DNA of 45,082 nucleotides, taken from Mycoplasma sp. CAG:472 (GTDB lineage: Bacteria > Bacillota_I > Bacilli_A > RF39 > UBA660). The stretch spans positions 20,563 through 65,644 of the forward strand of contig FR899409.1 in NCBI GenBank assembly GCA_000437315.1. The letters are read 5' to 3'. This document shows positions 1 through 6,633 of the stretch, piece by piece; position 1 is the stretch's first letter; every line of letters starts with the position of its first letter. Position numbers and translations under genes: made by a program. The notes under the pieces were generated by a model that was not told the origin of the DNA, made no database searches, and saw nothing but the letters and a program-made list of their open reading frames with translations.

Positions 1-317
1 TGCTGAAGAGTTATATTTAAATCTAACGGTTTTTTCTGGTAAATCTAAATCATCATGAATTATTAAAATATCTTCAGTTGGAATTTTATAAAAATTAACC
101 ACTTTTTGCACTGCTAAACCTGATAAATTCATAAAAGTTAATGGTTTAATAAAAATTACTTTTTCATTATTAATATTTTTTTCTAAAAATTCATAATTAT
201 CTTTAGTATGCCATTTTTCACCATTAAAATAACTATCTAAAATAATAAATCCAACATTATGTCTTGATTTTTCATATTCTTTACCAGGATTACCTAGTCC
301 CACGATTAACTTCATTA
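1..317 (-). CDS. pth: Peptidyl-tRNA hydrolase, C-terminal part cut by window edge
   Basis: Recycles peptidyl-tRNA released by abortive translation by cleaving the ester bond between peptide and tRNA. Reverse translation from the ATG at 317-315 reads MKLIVGLGNPGKEYEKSRHN, followed further on by the family motifs TFMNLSGLAV and HDDLDLP, with His20 of the RHNVGF motif as the usual catalytic residue. A strong Shine-Dalgarno (GGAGG) precedes the ATG. About 105 residues are present; the family is usually about 185, so the rest lies beyond base 1. The start overlaps the end of trmN6 by 28 bp, implying translational coupling in the dnaX-to-pth gene cluster. Identity is secure from the motifs. Confidence 0.95.
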
Positions 318-1024
318 CTTCCTCCTTTAAAAATATTTTGATATGTTTGCATATTTTCTATATTAACTACATCGTTAATAATAACGTGCTTTTTAGAATT
401 TTTAACAGCCTTCACGATTACTAAAGATGGTGCTCTGTCTTTTTTTGTTTTAATTAACTGAATTTTTTTTATACCTATATTATATTTATTTCCAAGTATG
501 ATTAGTTCATCTAATCTTTGTGCTCGATTAACTATATAAATAGCCCCTTTTGATGATAAAGCATAATCTGCAATTTGAAATATATTTTCTAATGTTAAGT
601 ATACTTCGTGTCTAGCAATAGTTTTTTCTTCTTGAAGATTTACCATATTACCATTGTATTCAAAGTAAGGTGGATTACAAACTATAGTATTAAAATAACC
701 TGAATCATAAAATTTATTCAAGTTTTTTGCATCATCATTAATGATTTTTATTTGCTTTGTAAGATTATTTTCATCAACTGACAATTGTGCTAAATATGCA
801 ATTTTCTTTTGAATTTCAAACCCTATAATATTATTTTTGGTATATTCTGCCAAAATAAGTGATACAGCTCCATTTCCTGTGCAAATATCTAATATATTTC
901 CTTTTAAATCTTTTCTATCAACAAACTCGGCTAATAAAATTGAATCTATTGAAAACTTAAAAAAATCAGTATCTTGATAAATGTATCGATTTTTATAATC
1001 ATATAAATCATTTTTTACTATCAT
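290..1024 (-). CDS. trmN6: tRNA1(Val) (adenine37-N6)-methyltransferase, TrmN6/YfiC family
   Basis: SAM-dependent Rossmann methyltransferase of 244 residues. The SAM-binding loop appears as LDICTGNGAVSLILAE near residue 45 and the N6-adenine methyltransferase signature NPPY (VCNPPYFEYNGNM) near residue 117. It corresponds to B. subtilis YabB, which sits in the same place after ricT/yabA. The family is assigned to modification of A37 in tRNA1(Val); that exact target is family knowledge, not seen here. Its start overlaps ricT by 17 bp and its end overlaps pth by 28 bp, so it is embedded in one translationally coupled unit. Confidence 0.85.
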   Translation of the reverse strand: MIVKNDLYDYKNRYIYQDTDFFKFSIDSILLAEFVDRKDLKGNILDICTGNGAVSLILAEYTKNNIIGFEIQKKIAYLAQLSVDENNLTKQIKIINDDAKNLNKFYDSGYFNTIVCNPPYFEYNGNMVNLQEEKTIARHEVYLTLENIFQIADYALSSKGAIYIVNRAQRLDELIILGNKYNIGIKKIQLIKTKKDRAPSLVIVKAVKNSKKHVIINDVVNIENMQTYQNIFKGGSNEVNRGTR

Positions 1025-1793
1025 TTATAATCTCTTCTGCATCTACTAAAATCTTTTGTTCATCAACAATTATTTTATACTTCTTATTTAAAATATCAAC
1101 ACCAATAACTGTAGCATCTTTTCCTTTGTATTTAATTATACTACCTACAGATTTTAAATTTTTTCCACATTTAATATATTCATCATCTTCATAACCTAAA
1201 CAACATAAAAGTCTTCCACAACAACCATTTATTTTTGATGGGTTAAGTGCTAAATTTTGATCTTTTGCCATATTCATTGTGATAGAATCGAATTGATTTA
1301 AAAAATTTGAACAACATAGTTTTCGACCACAAACACCAATACCACCAACTTGTTTTGCTTTATCTCTTGCTCCTATTTGACGAAGTTCAATACGTGTTCT
1401 AAATTGACCAGCAAGTTTTCGTGCTAGCTCACGAAAATCAACTCTTTCTTCAGCATAAAAATTAAATAGAAGTTGCGCTCTATTTAAAGTAAATTGAGCA
1501 TTTATTATATTCATATTTAAATCTAACTCTTTAGCAAAATTTCTTGCTTTTACTAATGCAAGTTCAGCATCTTTTATATTAGTATAGAAATTATCTTGAT
1601 CTTCTTTTGTGGCCTTTCGTAAAATTTCTTTTAAATCATCAGTTTTTAATGAATCAACAATCTTTACGATTTTAGCATATTGTTCTCCTTTATCAGTATC
1701 AACAATAACTTCATCATCAATTTCAAACTTTTCTGAACTTTTAAAATAATATAATTTATTATTTCCTTTATATATTACTGCATAACTATTCAT
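1008..1793 (-). CDS. ricT: PSP1-domain protein RicT (YaaT)
   Basis: A 261-residue PSP1-domain protein. The conserved cysteine-rich core is visible as GVCGRKLCCSNFL and GCCGRLLCCLGYE in the middle of the protein, typical of RicT. In Bacillus, RicT works with RicA and RicF in a complex that assists RNase Y-dependent mRNA processing and affects sporulation, competence and biofilm; that role is transferred from the family. It overlaps holB by 8 bp and trmN6 by 17 bp, as in the Bacillus holB-yaaT-yabA-yabB order, except that a yabA gene is missing between ricT and trmN6. Confidence 0.92.
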   Translation of the reverse strand: MNSYAVIYKGNNKLYYFKSSEKFEIDDEVIVDTDKGEQYAKIVKIVDSLKTDDLKEILRKATKEDQDNFYTNIKDAELALVKARNFAKELDLNMNIINAQFTLNRAQLLFNFYAEERVDFRELARKLAGQFRTRIELRQIGARDKAKQVGGIGVCGRKLCCSNFLNQFDSITMNMAKDQNLALNPSKINGCCGRLLCCLGYEDDEYIKCGKNLKSVGSIIKYKGKDATVIGVDILNKKYKIIVDEQKILVDAEEIINDSKK

Positions 1794-2589
1794 TTACTTC
1801 TCCTAACTCTAGTGTTAATCCACTTAATAACAAACTTAAATTAACATTATATTGTAATTTATACAAATAATCGTTAATAATAGTAAGCTTTTTAAGTATT
1901 TTACTATTCAGGACATTATTTGTAAACAATTTTTGATGGTAACAATCATATAAAACCTTTATTAAGGTAATCAAGTTTGTTTTATCAACATATTTTTTTA
2001 AAATTACACTATTATTATATAAAATTATATTAGAATTATCTAGTTCTATTTTGCTTAAAAATTCACTAGCATCATTTAAAACTTGATTATATTCTTCTTT
2101 ACTTAATCCGTAAGAATTAAAATCATCAGATTCCTGATAGTTTACTTTTAAAATTTCAAGTCTACTTAAAATCGTTGGAGCTATATTTTCTTTAGAATTG
2201 GTTATAAAAAAACCAATAATATTATCTTCGGGTTCCTCTAAAAACTTAAGCATGTGATTATAAGCAGAACTATTCATTTTTTCAGGACTTACAATAACAT
2301 AAATATTTTGAGATGCATATAAAGAACATAAATTAAAAGCTTTTTGAATATCAGATACTACATCTTTTTTTATAGTTTTTTCAGTAGTTTCGATAATTTT
2401 TAGACTAGGTAAATAATTATTATCAACTAATGCATCAATATTTTCTATTTCAGAAAAGATATTTTTTACAAAAGTTTTTAAATCAATTAAACATTTTTGA
2501 ATATCATTTGTTTCAAGCAAATAAGCGTGAGCAAGTTTATTCTCACGATATAAAGTATACAAATTTTCAAATACATTATTTAACCTCAT
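1786..2589 (-). CDS. holB: DNA polymerase III delta-prime subunit
   Basis: Clamp-loader subunit that works with DnaX and HolA to load the DnaN sliding clamp. The protein has 267 residues and shows the delta-prime signatures KLAHAYLL near residue 18, the MLKFLEEPEDN motif (equivalent of LLKxLEEP) and TILSRLEIL (equivalent of the SRC motif, Cys replaced by Leu). There is no intact Walker A motif, as expected for the non-ATPase delta-prime. It lies 9 bp downstream of bofA and overlaps ricT by 8 bp. It is shorter than B. subtilis HolB (about 329), mostly in the C-terminal collar region. Confidence 0.9.
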   Translation of the reverse strand: MRLNNVFENLYTLYRENKLAHAYLLETNDIQKCLIDLKTFVKNIFSEIENIDALVDNNYLPSLKIIETTEKTIKKDVVSDIQKAFNLCSLYASQNIYVIVSPEKMNSSAYNHMLKFLEEPEDNIIGFFITNSKENIAPTILSRLEILKVNYQESDDFNSYGLSKEEYNQVLNDASEFLSKIELDNSNIILYNNSVILKKYVDKTNLITLIKVLYDCYHQKLFTNNVLNSKILKKLTIINDYLYKLQYNVNLSLLLSGLTLELGEVNE

Positions 2590-2598
2590 ATAAACCTC

Positions 2599-2784
2599 TT
2601 AAATTAATAAATATAATATTACAATACCACAAAGACCTGGAAAATCAAGTAAAGATACAACTAAAATTGAAATTAAATTAATAGGAATAATAATATTTAA
2701 AGATGACAGTAATAAATTTACTGCATATAAGATACATATAGATATTACTACTTTTCTAACTACAATAAATAATTTTTTTATCAT
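2599..2784 (-). CDS. bofA: BofA-family small membrane protein
   Basis: A 61-residue, almost wholly hydrophobic protein with two predicted membrane segments (about residues 10-32 and 35-60). The tail INLISILVVSLLDFPGLCGI matches the BofA family pattern (IN.....V..LG.PG). In Bacillus, BofA inhibits the SpoIVFB protease that activates sigma-K in the mother cell. Position supports the call: bofA follows recR in Bacillus and here it lies between recR and holB on the same strand. Short hydrophobic proteins give weak motif evidence, so synteny carries much of the weight. Confidence 0.78.
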   Translation of the reverse strand: MIKKLFIVVRKVVISICILYAVNLLLSSLNIIIPINLISILVVSLLDFPGLCGIVILYLLI

Positions 2785-2819
2785 ATTTCATCATTACATA
2801 ATATGAAAAAAATGGATGT

Positions 2820-3416
2820 TTATGATATTATTTTTCTATCACTTAATGCCTTATCAAGCGTTAAAACATCCAAATAATCAATTTCAGCACCCATTGGAAT
2901 ACCATAAGATAATCTTGATATTGTTACACCTTTATTTTCAAATATTTGCTTAATATATAAAGTTGTGGTTTGACCTTCAATTGATGAGCGAAGAGCAATT
3001 ATTATTTCTGGTTTATCTAATTTCTCAATTCTTTTCACCAACGATGATATGTTGATATCTTGTGGAGATACATTATCAATCGGAGAAATTAACCCATTTA
3101 AAACGTGATAAACGCCTTTATAATTACCAGCTTTTTCAAAAGAAATAAGACTTTTATAATCTTCAACTACACAAATTATATTTTTATTTCTATTTTCATC
3201 ATTACAAATGTCACATATATCTTTATCAGTAAGATTACAACATATTTTGCAAGGTTTAAGTACTTTTTTTGCTTTAATCAAAGTGTTACTAAAGTTATTT
3301 AGTTCTTCTTCGGATAAGTCCAATGTTGCTAAAGCTAGTCTTTCAGCACTTTTTTCACCTATTGTAGGATACTTTTTAAAACAACTAATTAATTCCTCTA
3401 AAACCTTAGGATACAT
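2820..3416 (-). CDS. recR: Recombination protein RecR
   Basis: Recombinational repair mediator that acts with RecO (and RecF, encoded in this window) to load RecA at gaps. The 198-residue length is standard. The N-terminal helix-hairpin-helix region contains KYPTIGEKSAERLA; a C4 zinc finger follows as CKICCNLTDKDICDIC; then a Toprim domain starting VVEDYKSLISFEKAG. Its ATG overlaps the ebfC stop by 1 bp (TAATG), so the two are translationally coupled, the conserved dnaX-ebfC-recR arrangement. Confidence 0.97.
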   Translation of the reverse strand: MYPKVLEELISCFKKYPTIGEKSAERLALATLDLSEEELNNFSNTLIKAKKVLKPCKICCNLTDKDICDICNDENRNKNIICVVEDYKSLISFEKAGNYKGVYHVLNGLISPIDNVSPQDINISSLVKRIEKLDKPEIIIALRSSIEGQTTTLYIKQIFENKGVTISRLSYGIPMGAEIDYLDVLTLDKALSDRKIIS

Positions 3417-3712
3417 TAAAATAAACCGCCCATATTAGAGTATTTACCCAATTTATTTTCAGTTTCTTTATCAATTTGTTTTAAAGCATCTTTTACGGCA
3501 ATTAAAATCATATCAGATAATATTTCTTTATTTTCTTTGTCAAAAGCATTATCATTTATTATATTTACACTTTGAATGTCCTTATCACCTTTAAAAGTGA
3601 CCTCAATCCATTCAGATTTACCAGTAAATGTCATTGCATCTAACTCGCCTTTTTTATTCATAATATCTTTTTGCATTCTTTGTGCTTGTTGCATTATTTG
3701 TTGCATATTCAT
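3416..3712 (-). CDS. ebfC: YbaB/EbfC family nucleoid-associated protein
   Basis: A 98-residue YbaB/EbfC-type DNA-binding protein. It begins MNMQQIMQQAQRMQKDI, the typical amphipathic N-terminal helix (MQ.M.KQAQ.MQ), and has the central strand region FTGKSEWIEVTFKGD. Family members form tweezer-like dimers that bind DNA. It lies 14 bp after dnaX and is coupled by a 1-bp overlap to recR. The start has a clean AGGAGG-type site just upstream (revcomp of 3720-3726). Confidence 0.95.
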   Translation of the reverse strand: MNMQQIMQQAQRMQKDIMNKKGELDAMTFTGKSEWIEVTFKGDKDIQSVNIINDNAFDKENKEILSDMILIAVKDALKQIDKETENKLGKYSNMGGLF

Positions 3713-3726
3713 AAAAATATTCCTCC

Positions 3727-5310
3727 TTAACTTTCTTCAATCTTTTTTTTATTGAACACATCTATTATATCATCATATTCTATATTTTGTGTATTTTCTT
3801 CAATAAATTGATATTTTATATTATTTTTTATATTATTTTTATATTTTTCCATTTCATTTAGCCAGTTTTCATTACTTGTAGCAATAAATTTATAATTTGT
3901 ATTGTTAGATTTATTAAAATCGTCTTCAAGCGAACTAATATTTGCATTAATTTCATTAACTAATGCAGTTATTTGAGTTAATAGTACGATAATTTCTGAT
4001 GAAGCTAAAACTACTTTTGCATCTTCAATTAAACCTAGAATTTTTTTGTTTTCATATGTGTTTAAAAATTCATTCCACTTTTCAGATGATTTAATCTTTT
4101 CTTCTTTTGAGGCATTAACAAAGCAGTTATTAATACGAATACTTTCCAAATTAGTTAAATTGTATTCAATTTTTGGTGTTTTTTCAACTATTTTAACATT
4201 GGTAGATACTTTTTCTTGATTTTCAACAATAATTTTAGAATTATTAACTTCATTTTTGACACTTGATTGAGTGTTTTTATTAACATTAGTATTAATATAA
4301 CTTAATAAAATAAGTTCAAGCATACCAAATATATCAACATTTATATTAGTTTTATATAATGATTCTGTTAGTTTAAAACTTAATTCTTGATAAGTGTCAT
4401 AATCAATATTATCTATTTTTCTATTTAATTTAATATCAACTGCGTGTGTATTTATCTCTTTTATAATTTTTTTTACTAAAGTTTTATAATCAACATTTAA
4501 ATCTCTACATCTATCAACAAATTTTATAATATTTTCAGCATTATTTTCATTCATATCATCAATTAATGTTTTAATATCATTATTGGATATTGTACCTAAA
4601 GTAGAGATTACATCATCGTACTCTACCCTTTTATTAAGTTTTGATAATTGATCTAAAATACTTAGTGCATCACGCATTCCACCATCAGAATAATTAGTAA
4701 TTTCATCGATTGCTTCATCAGAAATATCAATATTTTCCTCTTTAGATACTTTTTTTAATTGTTCATGAATATCTTTATTAGAAATTTTGCGAAAATCAAG
4801 TCTTTGACATCTTGATAACACTGTTATTGGAACATCCTCAATGTTGGTAGTTGCTAAAATAAATACTACATGTGAAGGTGGTTCCTCTAGAGTTAAAAGT
4901 AATGCATTAAAAGCACTTGTGCTTAGCATATGAACTTCATCAATTATATATACCTTATATTTAGATGTTATTGGAGATAGTTTTACATTATCAATTATTT
5001 CTCTAATTTGATCTACCCCAGTATTTGATGCTGCATCTATTTCATATATATCATTATTTAAATTAAAATTACTACAAATTTCACAATTTAAGCAAGGATT
5101 ACCATTTGTATTATTTAAACAGTTAATTGCTTTTGCAAATATCTTTGCAGTACTTGTTTTACCTGTTCCTCTAGGACCTGAAAATATATATGCATGAGAA
5201 ATTTTATTATTAATAATGCTATCTTTTAGTAAAGTAATAATATTATTTTGTCCGACAATTTCATCAAATGTTTTAGGACGATATTTTCTGTATAAAACTT
5301 TATAATTCAT
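3727..5310 (-). CDS. dnaX: DNA polymerase III gamma/tau subunit
   Basis: ATPase subunit of the replicative clamp loader, 527 residues. Visible elements in order: YRKYRPKTFDEIVGQ at the N-terminus, Walker A GPRGTGKT near residue 45, the zinc-binding CLNCEIC segment, Walker B DEVHML near residue 126, and the SRC motif (LSRCQRLDF) near residue 166. A variable, Asn/Lys-rich C-terminal part after about residue 350 corresponds to the tau-type extension. It heads the minus-strand cluster dnaX-ebfC-recR-bofA-holB-ricT-trmN6-pth. I did not identify a convincing programmed frameshift signal for a short gamma form. Confidence 0.97.
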   Translation of the reverse strand: MNYKVLYRKYRPKTFDEIVGQNNIITLLKDSIINNKISHAYIFSGPRGTGKTSTAKIFAKAINCLNNTNGNPCLNCEICSNFNLNNDIYEIDAASNTGVDQIREIIDNVKLSPITSKYKVYIIDEVHMLSTSAFNALLLTLEEPPSHVVFILATTNIEDVPITVLSRCQRLDFRKISNKDIHEQLKKVSKEENIDISDEAIDEITNYSDGGMRDALSILDQLSKLNKRVEYDDVISTLGTISNNDIKTLIDDMNENNAENIIKFVDRCRDLNVDYKTLVKKIIKEINTHAVDIKLNRKIDNIDYDTYQELSFKLTESLYKTNINVDIFGMLELILLSYINTNVNKNTQSSVKNEVNNSKIIVENQEKVSTNVKIVEKTPKIEYNLTNLESIRINNCFVNASKEEKIKSSEKWNEFLNTYENKKILGLIEDAKVVLASSEIIVLLTQITALVNEINANISSLEDDFNKSNNTNYKFIATSNENWLNEMEKYKNNIKNNIKYQFIEENTQNIEYDDIIDVFNKKKIEES

Positions 5311-5331
5311 TGTACCTCCGTCTCTTTATAT

Positions 5332-5340
5332 ATTATACCA
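5332..5340 (-). promoter_or_regulatory. Extended -10 promoter for the dnaX cluster
   Basis: On the minus strand TATAAT is preceded by TGG (extended -10, TGn) 22 bp before the dnaX start; no good -35 hexamer is present. The position in the tadA-dnaX gap fits transcription of the dnaX-to-pth cluster. Confidence 0.55.
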
Positions 5341-5357
5341 ATCAATCAACAATTTTA

Positions 5358-5768
5358 CTATCTTTTATTAGCAAAAAAATTATTAATTATTTCATTAAAA
5401 AAATTATTATCAATCTCTAGTTTTTTATAATTTGTATTATATGTATTAACTTTTTTAAAATTTGAATTCACTAAATAGTATACATTATCAATTCTTGATT
5501 GTTTAATAATTTCTTTACACATATCACATGGTTCTAATGTAACATACATGTCATAACCATTTAGTCGCCAATCTTTATTTTTTTTTGCAGCTTTTTTTAT
5601 TGCTAAAACCTCTGCGTGATTTAATATAAAATTTGTTTTATGTTTTAAATTATGAGATTTTGATATTATTTTATTATTTTTAGTTATAATACACGCAATT
5701 GGTACTTCGTCTTTTTTGAATGCTTTTTTACATTCTTTAATTAAAATATTTAAAAATTTTTCATTCAT
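5358..5768 (-). CDS. tadA: tRNA adenosine(34) deaminase-like zinc deaminase (TadA)
   Basis: Cytidine/deoxycytidylate-fold zinc deaminase of 136 residues. The catalytic motif NHAEVLAIKKA and the second zinc motif TLEPCDMCKEII are intact, and the pattern DEVPIACII...L near the N-terminus resembles TadA, which makes inosine at the wobble position of tRNA-Arg(ACG). The ATG at 5768 was chosen over an in-frame start 27 bp upstream because GAGG lies 8 bp before it. The position next to dnaX is the usual one for tadA in Bacilli. The residue before HAE is Asn rather than Ala and the segment after PCDMC differs from the usual AGAI, so it is a divergent member; another purine or nucleotide deaminase is possible. 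Confidence 0.8.
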   Translation of the reverse strand: MNEKFLNILIKECKKAFKKDEVPIACIITKNNKIISKSHNLKHKTNFILNHAEVLAIKKAAKKNKDWRLNGYDMYVTLEPCDMCKEIIKQSRIDNVYYLVNSNFKKVNTYNTNYKKLEIDNNFFNEIINNFFANKR

Positions 5769-5957
5769 TTTTAACCTCAAAAAAAGTGCACACAAACATT
5801 GATTGATATGGCTGCTTTATTCCTAACCTGACCAGTTTACAATATATTTGTTGCACAAATAAATAATAACAAATTATATAATAATTGGCAAGTATTTTTG
5901 ATAAAAATTTTAAAAAATAGTCGGTTTTTTGGCATAAGTTAGGCAAAATTTAGTCAA

Positions 5958-5973
5958 TGTTTCACGTGAAACA
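5958..5973. promoter_or_regulatory. parS site 1
   Basis: Perfect TGTTTCACGTGAAACA; the palindrome extends to 22 bp (5955-5976). The accessory element starts at 5931. Confidence 0.93.
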
Positions 5974-6124
5974 TTGGTGATGAAATACATATCTTCATAT
6001 ATAATATTAAAATAAAATTGAGCAAGCAATAGTGTTTTATAATATAGAATCTAATTAGATTTTGAAATTTTTTTTGAAACAAAAAAGACTGTTTTTTGGC
6101 ATATTTTAGGGAATTTTTAATCAA

Positions 6125-6140
6125 TGTTTCACGTGAAACA
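6125..6140. promoter_or_regulatory. parS site 2
   Basis: Perfect TGTTTCACGTGAAACA; the palindrome extends to 22 bp (6122-6143). The accessory element starts at 6098. Confidence 0.93.
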
Positions 6141-6263
6141 TTGTACTTGCAATACAATTATTATATATATAAACATTATTATTTTATATGATACTTCATA
6201 TAATAAATCAGTTTACTATATAAATACACATTTTCAGGCATATTTTAGCCAAAAAATCCACTA

Positions 6264-6279
6264 TGTTTCACGTGAAACA
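6264..6279. promoter_or_regulatory. parS site 3
   Basis: Perfect TGTTTCACGTGAAACA. The left flank diverges from the other copies, so the palindrome hardly extends. The accessory element starts at 6237. Confidence 0.93.
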
Positions 6280-6431
6280 TTGGTGATGAAATACATATCT
6301 TCATATATAATATTAAAATAAATTAAGTAAACAGTAGTATCTTATAATATGATAATTTAATTAGATTATGACATTATTTTTTTTAACAAAAAATGCTATT
6401 TTTTAGCATATATTAGGGAAATTTTACCTAA

Positions 6432-6447
6432 TGTTTCACGTGAAACA
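6432..6447. promoter_or_regulatory. parS site 4
   Basis: Perfect TGTTTCACGTGAAACA, flanked by TAA and TTA so the symmetry continues outward. The accessory element, in its AGCATA variant, starts at 6405. Confidence 0.93.
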
Positions 6448-6556
6448 TTAGGTTCAATATATGTACTTTACTTGATAAAACTATTAAACAAAATCTATTT
6501 AATATTAAAATCATATAACGTAAAAATTGTATTATTTATTTAAATTTTGTAAAAAG

Positions 6557-6589
6557 CTTATGCCAAAAAACGCTGTTTTTTGGCATAAG
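6557..6589. repeat. Perfect inverted repeat made from the parS-associated element
   Basis: Arms CTTATGCCAAAAAAC (6557-6571) and GTTTTTTGGCATAAG (6575-6589) are exact reverse complements separated by GCT. The right arm is the start of the accessory element of parS 5, so this is an inverted second copy facing it. It can form a 15-bp hairpin, but it lacks a run of T long enough on either side to call it a terminator. Confidence 0.8.
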
Positions 6590-6595
6590 TTAGGC

Positions 6596-6629
6596 AAAAA
6601 ATAAGCAATGTTTCACGTGAAACATTGCT
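6596..6629 (-). terminator. Possible gyrA terminator coinciding with parS 5
   Basis: Read on the minus strand, a 26-bp perfect palindrome (6629-6604) starts 4 bp after the gyrA stop and is followed by TATTTTTTG. This is the shape of an intrinsic terminator, with the parS sequence as its stem. Confidence 0.5.
6609..6624. promoter_or_regulatory. parS site 5
   Basis: Perfect TGTTTCACGTGAAACA, the copy nearest to gyrA; the palindrome extends to 26 bp (6604-6629). The accessory element starts at 6582. Confidence 0.93.
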
Positions 6630-6633
6630 ATTA

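Larger units (their letters stand above)
5957..6322 (+). repeat. Direct repeat of a two-parS unit
   Basis: The 60 bases at 5957-6016 recur exactly at 6263-6322 (offset 306 bp), starting in parS and running into the spacer. The following spacer sequence up to parS 2 and parS 4 is also recognisably related, though diverged. The array therefore seems to have grown by duplication of a unit holding two parS sites, with parS 5 as an extra copy. Confidence 0.85.
5931..6629. other. Composite parS array (five parS sites, each with a phased upstream element)
   Basis: The 865-bp gene-free stretch between tadA and gyrA contains five perfect 16-bp palindromes TGTTTCACGTGAAACA, identical to the Bacillus parS sequence bound by Spo0J/ParB, at 5958, 6125, 6264, 6432 and 6609 (spacings 167, 139, 168 and 177 bp). 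Each is preceded by an element with core GCATAnnTTAG that begins at 5931, 6098, 6237, 6405 and 6582 (counting the purine before GCATA), that is exactly 27 bp before the parS start in all five cases. Short open frames across this stretch have no ribosome sites, are built from the repeats and are not considered genes. The region lies about 9 kb left of oriC, where chromosomal centromere sites are expected. Confidence 0.9.

Noticed and set aside
4740..4770. A-rich run in dnaX as a programmed frameshift site
   Set aside because: It lies within the ATPase part and I found no supporting Shine-Dalgarno and hairpin arrangement; a run of A is expected at this base composition.
5311..5357. SRP RNA or tRNA-Ser near dnaX, as in Bacillus
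   Set aside because: The gap has 47 bp and contains a promoter; no RNA gene fits, and I see no tRNA or rRNA anywhere in the window.
5761..6321. Three short open frames (60-67 residues) in the gyrA-tadA gap on both strands
   Set aside because: They run across the parS palindromes and repeats, have no ribosome site and no protein-like composition.
5931..6629. CRISPR array
   Set aside because: The repeated unit is a palindromic parS with irregular spacings of 139-177 bp and related spacers; no cas genes are nearby.
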